Source: Paramoeba atlantica
Taxonomy: Eukaryota; Discosea
NCBI GenBank assembly: GCA_977017575.1
Contig: CDRNVI010000054.1
Span: 248,001 to 312,000 of the forward strand
DNA length: 64,000 nt
Direction of reading: 5' to 3'
Shown here piece by piece: positions 10,301 through 19,562 of this stretch. Positions within the stretch are counted from its first letter, which is position 1; every line of letters starts with the position of its first letter. Position numbers and translations under genes: made by a program. Below the pieces are notes generated by a model, which did no database searches, had not been told where the DNA came from, and saw only the letters and a list, made by a program, of their open reading frames with translations.

Positions 10301-10858
10301 CCAATTTTGGAAAACGATAGCGCATTCGAGCGCTCTCGAACAGGGATCATGAACGTAACATGACCGAACTAGGCACAAGGGGGTATTGCTCCCTAGACAA
10401 AGATTTTCAGGGGTCTTGAAACGCTGCTTCGATCGCAATGATCAAATCCGCACGATTCCGAGGGACTCAACCATTTTTGAAGTCGCCCACTATGGAACAT
10501 GAATTTTCAGAGCGAAAAAGAGTGTGTTGTTTCGTAATCGGCAACAAGAACCATGCGCCAGCTTGCTTTTACGTGCCCAGGCGAAGAATAAGCCCTTTCG
10601 TAGTCTTTGTGTTCGGGTGATCGCCCACAACCCCGTCTTTGTAGCATGAATCAGGGGAGAAATCAGAAAACCTGTGAAAAATGCAAGATTTTGTCTCCCA
10701 AAAAAATGAGTTTTTTACGTGCACTTGAAATCTAATTAACGCAGATGCCGTGCGTGCACGTTCATGAGCCCCGTTCGAGTGCTCTCGAATGCGCTATTAT
10801 TTTCCAAAATTGGCCATGTTTTACACCCCCCCCCCACACCCAAATTTACACCTCTTTA
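10301..10858. mobile_element. Family-B nonautonomous Tc1/mariner-like element, copy B1
   Basis: Both sides carry CCAATTTTGGAAAA, then ATAGCGCATTCGAG and CTCTCGAA in inverted orientation, and the right end reaches AAATTTACACCTC near 10858. The internal sequence (ACAACCCCGTCTTTGTAGC and the AGAATAAGCCCTTTCG block) matches copy B3 at 32298-32772 in reverse orientation, with an extra block near 10390-10520. No coding capacity is seen. Confidence 0.6.
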
Positions 10859-10935
10859 CGTTTGAGTACATCTTACATGAAAAACAATTCCGCAATGATT
10901 GCAAACCGCATGACGACGTTGTTTCTCACCATCTT

Positions 10936-11420
10936 TTAAAAAGGAGTTCGGCTCCTGGCGCACATCACATTCTCGGTGGCAAACCTTAGCGGGATAAGTG
11001 TTTGTATTGGTGACAGTACAGGTTTCGTAGCTAAAGTGGTGCCGGAGGTCTCCTTACTTTAACGGATCCTCGACGTTGTCGCTTCGACGATCAGAAGGAG
11101 ACGCGTTCTGCCTTTGTAAGTTACTGCGTGACGTGTTGGTTCCCGCGGTTAAAGAAGCTTAGCTTGGCTCCGAATCAATACGCTCTTCCAGGATCGCTAC
11201 AACCTCCTCAGCTTTGCGGCGTTTTTTTTTTCGAGAGGTTCTAGGAGTTTGGGAAATCTGGGAGGGCTGTGAATGTACGTAAGAACGTACGTTTATCTTT
11301 CAAAAATGAGTTCGGTTCCTGGCGCACATTACATTCTCGTTGGCAAACTTTAGCGGGATAAGTGTTTGTATTGGTGAAAGTACAGGTTTCGTAGCTAAAG
11401 TGGTGCCGGAGGTCTTCTTG
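10936..11420. repeat. Direct repeat of ~120 bp
   Basis: About 10940-11058 and 11300-11418 are near-identical: GAGTTCGG, TCCTGGCGCACAT, then AGCGGGATAAGTGTTTG and CAGGTTTCGTAGCTAAAG. The 240 bp between them is unique, and no gene is supported. Confidence 0.6.
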
Positions 11421-12357
11421 TTCTCAGAACAACCATGTATGGCGTATGTTTTTATACAAACGTTATGAAAGAGAAAACTGATACTATGTTTTACTGTTTT
11501 TTCGCTTACTGTGTCAAAACTGCTATGGCAAAACAAGATCACGCGAGATGACGTGAGATCATACCCGCTGCCCCTCATGTATATTTGGACCAAAATTGTT
11601 TGGGTCAATTTTTTGAATATTGAATCAAACAGAATATTTTCATATTAAAATTACTTTGGTGTTTTTATTATACTTTGACATATTCGTACACGTGACCATT
11701 TGGTCCTTGAGAGTGATTGTGTGCCGTGTACCTTACTGTTTTATCGCGGTATCTCATGGGTATGGTTTCTGATCCCTTTCCTCAGCAGGAAATATCCTAA
11801 TCTCGCTCGAAGTATGGGCGCACAATCGGTTCCATACCGATTCGTACTTGAAATTCGTACGTATGGGTACAGCTTTTGTTTACTAAGTGTGAATCATGGG
11901 TGTCTGTCATGAACACGAAATATCACTCACGACAAGCGTCGGTACTCAAACGGTTTAAAAATCGATGCTTATTCGTGGAAACTACGTAAACCCCTAGACA
12001 CCAATAAGGCGCCCCCTTAACTTTTCAGTAAAAGGTCTGTTTGAGCTGATTTTTGTTCAGTTCAATAATCGCTTCGCGAAAAGTGGGTATAAAAATATTC
12101 GCCTTAGAAAAAGAAACTCATAAGCATACCAGAATTGGGGGAACTCATAAGCAGGGGGGGTATAGTATTCAAATAGTTAAGAAATATATTACTATACACT
12201 ACAGTAGCTAAAACCCCCTATTTTAAACTCATTTGCAATACTTCCAATCAAGTTCGTTTTATTCCGGAAGTGAATCAACTTCTGCGGAAACTTGTAAAAA
12301 ACCTACTGTTTTCGCACGCTTCTTTTTGTACATAGTTCTCAAATTTGTCAAACGGGA
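11421..12357. other. Gene-free upstream region of PUM
   Basis: It contains the inverted CACGTG repeat (11535-11575), pogo-family end sequence (11585-11720) and a Tc1-family end fragment (11985-12060). A pyrimidine-rich run ending in AG (about 12305-12335, CTTCTTTTTGTACATAG) lies just before the PUM start and could be a splice-acceptor-like signal, but this is unproven. Confidence 0.4.
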
Positions 12358-14775
12358 ATGGAGAAGGAAACGCCCCGACGTACTCGATCTCGATCCTCCC
12401 CAGCGCTGCGGCCCCGAAACAGTTCACCATTCAATACCACTCCGCTTCACTCTTCCGTACCTGCTAACGAGCTCTACCGCACCACGAAAAGCTACGAGGA
12501 GTGGTACTTCTCACAACATCCTCGGGACCCTCGTCTACTCCCCCCTCTCTTTTTGCATGACAGCGCTGTCCCAACAAAAGAGGACGCCGGACACTCTCCT
12601 CTCTCCAATACTTCCATCCCTCATCCCGACGCCCCGTTCCCCCTTCTACTGGAGAACCTCTCACTGGAGCGAGGTCAGAATGGTAGCCACACTAAGGACC
12701 CCCTCACGTCTCGCTCCCCTCCGGGTCTCTCCCTTCGCGACCTTCGCGGGATTCCCACCCCGGAGATGCTCCCACGGAACTTACTGGAAAACACCACCCC
12801 GGCCCTCTCCCCCGCTCTCGCCCCCACCCAGTGCCGTAGTCCTGTCTTTCGTCTCCCACTTCCCCAACTCCCCTCATTGAATCCCCCAGAGCCCTCACCA
12901 TTCCCACGAAAGAAGAAACCCCAACACGCGCACAAGGAGAATAAGAGTCACACCACCACCACCACCATCACAACCCCTCGATCCCCGTTGTCCTCTGCGT
13001 TACCCGAGGAGACCCCAACCCCCACCCCCCCACCACCTGCTCTCTACCCCCCCCTCCCAGCCTCCCACCCTGCCGTACTCCCCACCCCACTCCCCTCCAG
13101 GGACACCCCCCACCTCGAGGGCGTAGTCCCCCCTATTCCGGATAACCCCCACCCCACCACACGGGTACCCTCCTATCCCCCCGCCGTACAACAGCAAGTC
13201 ACCCAACAACAACAACGATCCCAACAACAACGATCCCAGCAACAACAGCAACAGCAACAGCCCCTCTCCCACGCCTCCGAGTCCCCCACGCTCCGTGACT
13301 TCCACACGAACCGCCCCCGCTGGTCACTCCCCCACGCCCGCGGGTTCATCCCCGAACTCAGCCGGGACCAGGAGGGGAGTCGCTGGCTGCAGCACGCCCT
13401 CACCAGCGGCGTACTCCCCCAGGGGAGTAGTGGGGGCAGCAGTACTCTCAGCAGTACCCCCGGCCCGTGTGACTGGGTGGTCCGCGAGGTCCTGGACGAC
13501 CTCCTCGGGCTCTCCCGGGATGTGTACGGGAACTACGTGGTGCAGCGCGTGGTGGAGTGCGGCGGGGAGGGGGTGCGGGAGCGGGTGCGGGTGGCGCTCG
13601 CCCCCCACACGTTGGCGCTGTCCCGGGACACGTTTGGGTGTCGCGTGGTGCAGCACGTGCTGCGGTATGGGACGGAGCCGGGGCGGCGGGAGCTGATCGA
13701 GTGTTTTCGAGGTGAGGTGAGGGGGTTGGTGGTGGATGCGAATGCGAATCATGTGTTGCAGAAGGTGATTGAGACGACCCCGGCGTATGTGGGGTTTGTT
13801 GTGGAGGAACTGCTGCCGGAGGCGGAGAAGGTGGCGTGCCACAGTTTTGGCTGTCGTGTGGTGCAGCGGTTGTTGGAGCAGAGCCGGTATGTGTTTACGC
13901 AGTCACCGCATCCATTCTTGGAGAAGTTATTGCAGCACACTGCGACCTTAGTGCGGGACGAGTTTGGGAACTACGTGCTCCAACACTTACTCATGAGTAC
14001 CACGCCGGAATATCGAGAGAGGGTGGGGAAGCTGCTTGCAGCAGAGGCGGTGGCGCTGTCTTGTCATAAGTTCGCTTCGAATGTTATGGAGAAATTTATT
14101 CTTTGTGGAAATGAGGAGGTGGTTCTCGAGTTCGCCGAAAAAGTTTGTTGTTCCGATGAAAATTCCAGCGACAAGATCCCTGCAATGCGACTGGCGATGG
14201 ATCCCTTTGGCAATTATGTGATACAGAAATTATTACAGCGCCTCCCCTCCAAACCCAGGGAACGGCTAAGCACGATTTTACTTGCGCATGAGACTGCACT
14301 ACGGGACAACCCCTGCTGCCGGTCCCTCCTCGGCATACTCATGAGAAACGAAGAGAAACCTCTCCACAAAGCTTTTTCGCATCACGCGGGACGAGGAAGG
14401 GCGCATGATGTGCGTCGACCCGAGATGACCCCCGCCGGGCGGTTTAACCCCCGAGGTGGAAACACCCGCCCCCCTCGATGGGAGACTCGTGCTTCCCCGC
14501 TCCCAGCGATGAGTGGGTACCCGATGGAGCCTTCCTGGTGCCCCTCCTACCCCTACATGCCGACCGCAACATCTGCCGGGGGGTTGGAACCACCTAGGGC
14601 ACTTGATGCGTATGATCCTGTGGAACCCTTTGAGGGTACGATTCCAGGGTATTTTCCACAGTCCCAGATGCTCAACGAGGGGTATGTGCTGCAACCCGTA
14701 CAACCGCCCCCTCCCCCTCCCCCGTACTTCACGGAGGACAGATTGCCGCTAAACCCAGCCTTTCTGAAACGATAA
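12358..14775 (+). CDS. PUM: Pumilio/PUF-family mRNA-binding protein
   Basis: The 805-residue protein has a low-complexity Pro/Ser/Gln N-terminus (1-325) and a complete Pumilio homology domain (about 330-665). Eight repeats show base-contacting residues in the classical order: SRWLQ, NYVVQ, CRVVQ, NHVLQ, CRVVQ, NYVLQ, SNVME, NYVIQ. This equals the human PUM1/PUM2 code, so binding to UGUANAUA-type 3'UTR sites is predicted, with a role in mRNA repression or decay in the cytoplasm. Oddly, the loop between repeats 1 and 2 is enlarged by a Gly/Ser patch (about 352-366), exactly where the coding strand flips from C-rich (13000-13420) to G-rich (13540-13810). A Pro-rich tail (665-805) follows. The start is the first ATG of the open frame. 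Confidence 0.95.
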   Translation: MEKETPRRTRSRSSPALRPRNSSPFNTTPLHSSVPANELYRTTKSYEEWYFSQHPRDPRLLPPLFLHDSAVPTKEDAGHSPLSNTSIPHPDAPFPLLLENLSLERGQNGSHTKDPLTSRSPPGLSLRDLRGIPTPEMLPRNLLENTTPALSPALAPTQCRSPVFRLPLPQLPSLNPPEPSPFPRKKKPQHAHKENKSHTTTTTITTPRSPLSSALPEETPTPTPPPPALYPPLPASHPAVLPTPLPSRDTPHLEGVVPPIPDNPHPTTRVPSYPPAVQQQVTQQQQRSQQQRSQQQQQQQQPLSHASESPTLRDFHTNRPRWSLPHARGFIPELSRDQEGSRWLQHALTSGVLPQGSSGGSSTLSSTPGPCDWVVREVLDDLLGLSRDVYGNYVVQRVVECGGEGVRERVRVALAPHTLALSRDTFGCRVVQHVLRYGTEPGRRELIECFRGEVRGLVVDANANHVLQKVIETTPAYVGFVVEELLPEAEKVACHSFGCRVVQRLLEQSRYVFTQSPHPFLEKLLQHTATLVRDEFGNYVLQHLLMSTTPEYRERVGKLLAAEAVALSCHKFASNVMEKFILCGNEEVVLEFAEKVCCSDENSSDKIPAMRLAMDPFGNYVIQKLLQRLPSKPRERLSTILLAHETALRDNPCCRSLLGILMRNEEKPLHKAFSHHAGRGRAHDVRRPEMTPAGRFNPRGGNTRPPRWETRASPLPAMSGYPMEPSWCPSYPYMPTATSAGGLEPPRALDAYDPVEPFEGTIPGYFPQSQMLNEGYVLQPVQPPPPPPPYFTEDRLPLNPAFLKR

Positions 14776-16929
14776 TCTTTTGTAAATGTAGTAAGAGTAA
14801 TGAAAGAGGTGGAAGGAGTTTTTACCGCACGAAGTGTCATGCAGACATAATGTGTGTACTCCAGATAACAGCATGTGTAAATCGAGGCAGAATGGGTAAA
14901 TCGAACTTTCAATATAATTGATGTATTTTTGGTATCGAATGCAATTTCGTGGCAATCATGTTTTTGATTGGTTATTACTTATGTGAATTGGGTCAATCGC
15001 TTGATGACTTTTTCTGCATAGTCAACTTACAGGAGTTCGTAGAAGTTCCTTTATACGAAACAAGAAAACCACTTTTTAAGTATTGTTATAGTGCTAATAA
15101 ACTGGTTTAATTTTTGACGCTTAGGTACACAAGCTTCACAACAATGATTGACACGCGCGTGTTCTTTATTTTATGTTGGAAAACAACGCATACTTCCTAC
15201 AAGTATCACCGAAGAGAATAAATACCAATGCAGCGTGCATAGAACGTATAGCTAACTGAAGTGCAGTTCTTAAGAATGAATCGAAATATAGATATAGAAT
15301 CGAATTGACGTCCCCCCCAATGCACTCCTCACAGCGTACAGCTCAGTCTTTGCTTGCCCTGGTTGGTGATCGCATTTCGCGTCTTCTAGCGGGGGTGACT
15401 CTTTGTTTCGTCTAATAGATTCGCGTCCCGCAGACTACCACGGCGGCAAATTGTACTAGTACTGTACCCCACCATTTAATTGTCCCTTTTCCCGAAAAAC
15501 GGTGACACTTAAGTAGAGGGGTACATTATTCGGAGAAGAGTATGACCCCCATCCTTTACATTGCCCTGTAATTTCTTTAATTTTCGCTAATTTGCTCCTA
15601 GAAATACACGCTGAAGCGGTCTACCGGCTGATTATTCGTTGCATTTTTTCTACATTAGTTTCTATACGTTAGTTCCGTCCTATTTAGCGGTTCGTAGAGT
15701 TGAGCAAAATTAAATACTAAGAGGGGTGACTCTGGATGGGAGCGCCTGGAAGCGCCTAGAAGAGCCTGGGAGCGCCAACCTTTTTGCTAGAGGAGTCCAA
15801 GATCCTTGCTTTCATTTCTTTTATGCAGGGGTCCGAATAACTATAAAGAAAGCATAAAAGCTTTCTTTATATTTTTCGCCTCAGCAGTCGGGCGTCTGCT
15901 GCGGTTGAGACCAGGACCTCGCGTCGTAGATTTTACTCCCCGAGCGAAGCACCCGCACCGCTACCTACGCGGAAAGTGAGGAGACCACATTTCAGCGCAC
16001 TTTTCACGGAAAACGAGGTGTGCTTAAACGGGGGGGGCAGTGGGTCCAAAATCGATTATCATGGCAATCGGGGTAGCCATCCAAAAGGGGAACGCCCAGA
16101 TAGCGCATGCCGCGGTACAAAACTGGTACCGTAGGGGCGTGCGCTAATGGGTTCGGGGGATGACAAAAATAGAGGCAATGCTTCTTCAAATGCTTCTTCG
16201 ATTCTATTACTGGGGGGTATACGGTATTTGTTGTTGCGAATTTTCATTGTCGTTACCGCCGTCTCGAGCTGGGCATGCCTTATAAAGGGTGAAAATTTCC
16301 GTCTGGGGGGGTCTAGAATTGTAAAATTTGCTCAATTTTGTAAAATAATTGCGCATTGGAGGGCTCTCGCAGAGTTATATGTCTTTGGCGTATTCGCTCG
16401 ACTTGAAAGATTTAATCTGATGACAAAAAAATTGTCATTTGAGGGCTACGCTTGCAGTTGGACCTTGCCATCCATACAAGTAAACAAGTGTCGCAAACGT
16501 GGACTACACCAAATGTCGCAAACCCACCAGGTATTCGCATTTAAAAATTACCCCTAGTTGGCCCTTTCGTTGAACATTCAACGAAAGGGCGTTCAGGTCG
16601 TTGAAAGATCAACGAACTCTCGTCCTAAAATACGGTACACTGAAGAATGGGTCGGAGCGTACCGGAATAGTTTCAACCCTCATGGGGGGCTACCACGGGG
16701 CACTATACATGTGGGGGTCCACAGTAATATAATTATTCATCATTCTCCAAAACCTAGAATTAACCAAAAAATTAACCAAAAAAGAGTATTAATTATACTT
16801 TTTTTTGGTTAATATTATAATAATACGTTATTAAAAATGATGGTTTAACCGTTTAAGTGTGAACGTTTCAATACATTTTTATGGACCTCTCGCGTGCATC
16901 TACTATACGTACCCATTACATACACCCCC
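14776..16929. other. 2.1-kb gene-free interval with transposon ends and hairpins
   Basis: No convincing gene. Contents: a solitary hAT-like end CAGGGGTCCGAATAACTATA at 15826-15845, matching the 41490 element; a perfect 12-bp-stem hairpin at 15842-15871; short GGGAGCGCC repeats near 15740-15775; TATACCCCCCAGTAATAG-type MITE end sequence (inverted) near 16200-16222; a family-B end fragment at 16281-16395; and a 14-bp-stem near-perfect palindrome at 16561-16590. An AT-rich AATTAACC/GGTTAAT inverted pair lies at about 16755-16815, upstream of GPAT. Confidence 0.5.
16561..16590. repeat. 30-bp palindrome
   Basis: GCCCTTTCGTTGAA and TTCAACGAAAGGGC are separated by two bases. It may be an operator-like site or a transposition footprint; there is no copy elsewhere in the window. 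Confidence 0.6.
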
Positions 16930-19191
16930 ATGCCTACCATCCAGGACAATTCAAAGCCCGCACCAAAGGAGCTCGAGTCTTCCGTAAAACGTGCTATACC
17001 CACTCCAGCGAACCGTAGTACTGCCTCGAAACACGTACCGACATCCTCTTCCGTTCACCGAGCTTCTGCTTCTCAGTCTAACCTCCTCTCAACATCCTCG
17101 ACACCTCGTGGCAAACCGTTTTCCCCGTACTCTACTCCCCGCGGAGCCTCTAGTTCGAACAACACACCGCGGAACCCAATCCATACACCCCGATCCGCTC
17201 GGTTCCGAGAAACCCCGCCAACGCAGGTACCCTCTCCACCCGCTTCGCAGCTCCCACCTCTCAGCATCTTCCAGCGTTACGTACTCGTGCCCCTGATGGA
17301 CGCCCTGTTTTGGATTCTCGTCCACATCTTCTACCGTGAGGTCGTGGTCCTGGGTCGCGAACACATTCCCTCGACCGGCCCCGTCGTGTTCTACGGCAAC
17401 CATAACAACCAATTTATCGATGCGTTAATCCTGCGCTCCACCTGCCGCCGTAGGGTGCGATTTATTATCGCCGCCAAGAGTCTGCGTCGACGACTCATCG
17501 CGTTCTTTTCCACACTCATGGAGTGTGTCCCCGTGAGTCGTCCCCAGGATGTTGAACCCCTGGAGGGGGCGGGACGTGTAGTAGAGCTCCGTCACGGAAA
17601 CATGCTGGTGGGGAAACACACCCGCTTTACCCAGTACTCCCCAGGCACGACACTGTGGCTTCCCGAGGTACGCCGCATGCGCAACTCCCAACCCTCGGAA
17701 CACTACGATGCGGTGTACCAGGAAGTGTCCCCACCCGACGAGGGGGGAAGCGCTGAGGGACGGAGTGTGACCCTTTCCTCCACCCCAAAGGCGTCTCTCC
17801 CCACCCCCTCCACCCCTCGTACGTGGACTCACCCCCACGAGGCGCCCCCCGTGAGTGTTCAAATCCAGTCCGTTGTCTCCGACGAGACTGTGATTCTCCA
17901 CTCCCCCTACCCCGGCCTCCCCCCGGACCTCCGTATTGGGCTCAGCCCCAACGGCAACGGCCTCCCGTACCGCGCGAGTGTCCGCCCCGACCACTCCGCC
18001 ATGTACGCTGAGGTCTACGACACCTTGGGGCGCGGCGACGCGATTGGGATCTTCCCCGAGGGGGGCTCCCATGACCGCCCCTCGCTGCTGCCGCTGAAAA
18101 GCGGCGTAGCGGTGCTTAGCCTGGGGAGTGCGCAACGAGGGGTACCCCCGACCCTCGTGCCGTGTGGGCTAACGTACTTTTACGGTCACCGGTTTCGCTC
18201 CGTCGTCCATGTGGAGTTTGGTAAACCGATCCGCGTGACCTCGCAGCTTAGTGCGGCATATGCAGAGGATCGTAAGGGGACCACGGAGAAACTGTTGAGA
18301 CAGCTCTCTACGGCGTTACGTACGGTGACGTTAAATGCACCGGATATGGACACGCTGCGGTTTATTCACAGTCTGCGACGGCTGTACCAACCGCTTCGTA
18401 TGACACTCCCCGCGGAGCAGTATTTAAAACTGTTCCGGCACCTTAGTCGGTTAGTAGAGAACCACCCCGAGCATACAGCGCTGAAACAGTTTCGTGTCGA
18501 CGTCGAGGCGTACACCTCCAAGTGTGCTGCGTTGTTTGTAAAGGATAGCCAAGTCCCGACGCTTGAGGGACTGAAGCAGAAGCCCACATTTCGGATTCTA
18601 CTCCGTCGTGTGTTGCTGTTACTGGTGATGGGGACGCTGCTGCTTCCGTTTGCCGTGCTAGGACTCCCACTGGGGTATGTAGCGTCTACGATGGCTGAAC
18701 ACCACGCGCAGCAGGCAAAGGCGAGCAGTAATTTGAAACTGTTTGGAAAGGATGTCAAGGCGACGTATAAGCTGATCATTGGATTCTTTCTGTTTCCACT
18801 GGTGTGTGTAGTGCCTTCCTTGGTGGCGTGGCGCCTACATGGGATGGATACCGCATTGACAGTGCTGTTTTGCATTCCCCTGGTTATGTACCTTTCACTA
18901 TTTCTGGTGCGGGAGTGGCTGATGGAGCTACAGGCCGCGTTTCCGTTGTTTCTATCGATTCTTTCGAAACATAGGCAGTGTACAGAGCTGTACACCACCC
19001 GACCGGGACTGGTCAAGAGAGCCATGGAAATTGTGAATAGTTTGGACCCCACCCTGTCGCATGAAGTGTGGGGATTTCGTACAGATCGACCCTCTAAAGA
19101 AGCTTCATTATTTTCTCTTCGGCATATCATATCGAGGACAGACACTTCAGATGACCTCACTCCACCTTTGAGCGCGAGGGACTGTGCATAG
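16930..19191 (+). CDS. Glycerol-3-phosphate/dihydroxyacetone-phosphate acyltransferase, Gpt2/Sct1 type
   Basis: The first in-frame ATG (MPTIQDNSK) gives 754 residues. A Ser/Thr/Pro-rich head (1-110) precedes a PlsC-type domain with acyltransferase motif I NHNNQFID (His158, Asp164) and motif III FPEGGSHD (375-382), then LVPCGLTYFYGHRFRS. FPEGGSHD and the length fit the yeast Sct1/Gpt2 family, which acylates glycerol-3-phosphate at the ER as the first step of phospholipid and triacylglycerol synthesis. Three hydrophobic segments near 561-583, 614-635 and 642-662 fit ER membrane anchoring. A long low-complexity insert separates the motifs (about 230-350), and the C-rich to more G-rich transition falls beside motif III. 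The exact acceptor substrate cannot be fixed from sequence. Confidence 0.9.
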   Translation: MPTIQDNSKPAPKELESSVKRAIPTPANRSTASKHVPTSSSVHRASASQSNLLSTSSTPRGKPFSPYSTPRGASSSNNTPRNPIHTPRSARFRETPPTQVPSPPASQLPPLSIFQRYVLVPLMDALFWILVHIFYREVVVLGREHIPSTGPVVFYGNHNNQFIDALILRSTCRRRVRFIIAAKSLRRRLIAFFSTLMECVPVSRPQDVEPLEGAGRVVELRHGNMLVGKHTRFTQYSPGTTLWLPEVRRMRNSQPSEHYDAVYQEVSPPDEGGSAEGRSVTLSSTPKASLPTPSTPRTWTHPHEAPPVSVQIQSVVSDETVILHSPYPGLPPDLRIGLSPNGNGLPYRASVRPDHSAMYAEVYDTLGRGDAIGIFPEGGSHDRPSLLPLKSGVAVLSLGSAQRGVPPTLVPCGLTYFYGHRFRSVVHVEFGKPIRVTSQLSAAYAEDRKGTTEKLLRQLSTALRTVTLNAPDMDTLRFIHSLRRLYQPLRMTLPAEQYLKLFRHLSRLVENHPEHTALKQFRVDVEAYTSKCAALFVKDSQVPTLEGLKQKPTFRILLRRVLLLLVMGTLLLPFAVLGLPLGYVASTMAEHHAQQAKASSNLKLFGKDVKATYKLIIGFFLFPLVCVVPSLVAWRLHGMDTALTVLFCIPLVMYLSLFLVREWLMELQAAFPLFLSILSKHRQCTELYTTRPGLVKRAMEIVNSLDPTLSHEVWGFRTDRPSKEASLFSLRHIISRTDTSDDLTPPLSARDCA

Positions 19192-19562
19192 CACAATGTT
19201 CTTTGTTGTATTCCTCTCTTGATTTAATAGTTGAGCCACACTTTATACACGTACCATAAATCTATTGGCATGTTTTTTACGCTTTGCCTATATTGATGTC
19301 AAGATGAGTGTGCTCTAATTTCAGTTACAGTAAATGAAACTTCATTGCATTTATTCCACATTTCTTTGCTATGACACCTTCAGAAGTCATGACCTTCGGT
19401 AAGTAGAACTTATGATGACTACACGACAGGTTTGGAGATTTTGTAGCCGGCGTTTGACGCTCAGCCATCAGAAATATCAAACCTTCGATTTTCTTGCCAC
19501 TACTCCCATCGTTCTGTCGGGTTATACTATTTAACTCATCACCGACCTTCTGAACCTTTGGC
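19192..19562. other. Gap between GPAT and PPR genes
   Basis: AT-rich, no gene or repeat recognised. Confidence 0.6.

Larger units (their letters stand above)
7798..11584. mobile_element. Possible 3.8-kb composite with inverted GAGGGGCTGCGGGT ends
   Basis: TATACTACATGTGAGGGG plus CTGCGGGT at 7795-7822 is mirrored at about 11562-11586 (ACCCGCTGCCCCTCATG then TATA). Both ends continue into the CACGTG repeat. Between them lie the Harbinger and pogo relics, the B1 element and a duplicated 120-bp block. A single ancestral element and chance nesting of several are both possible. Confidence 0.35.
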
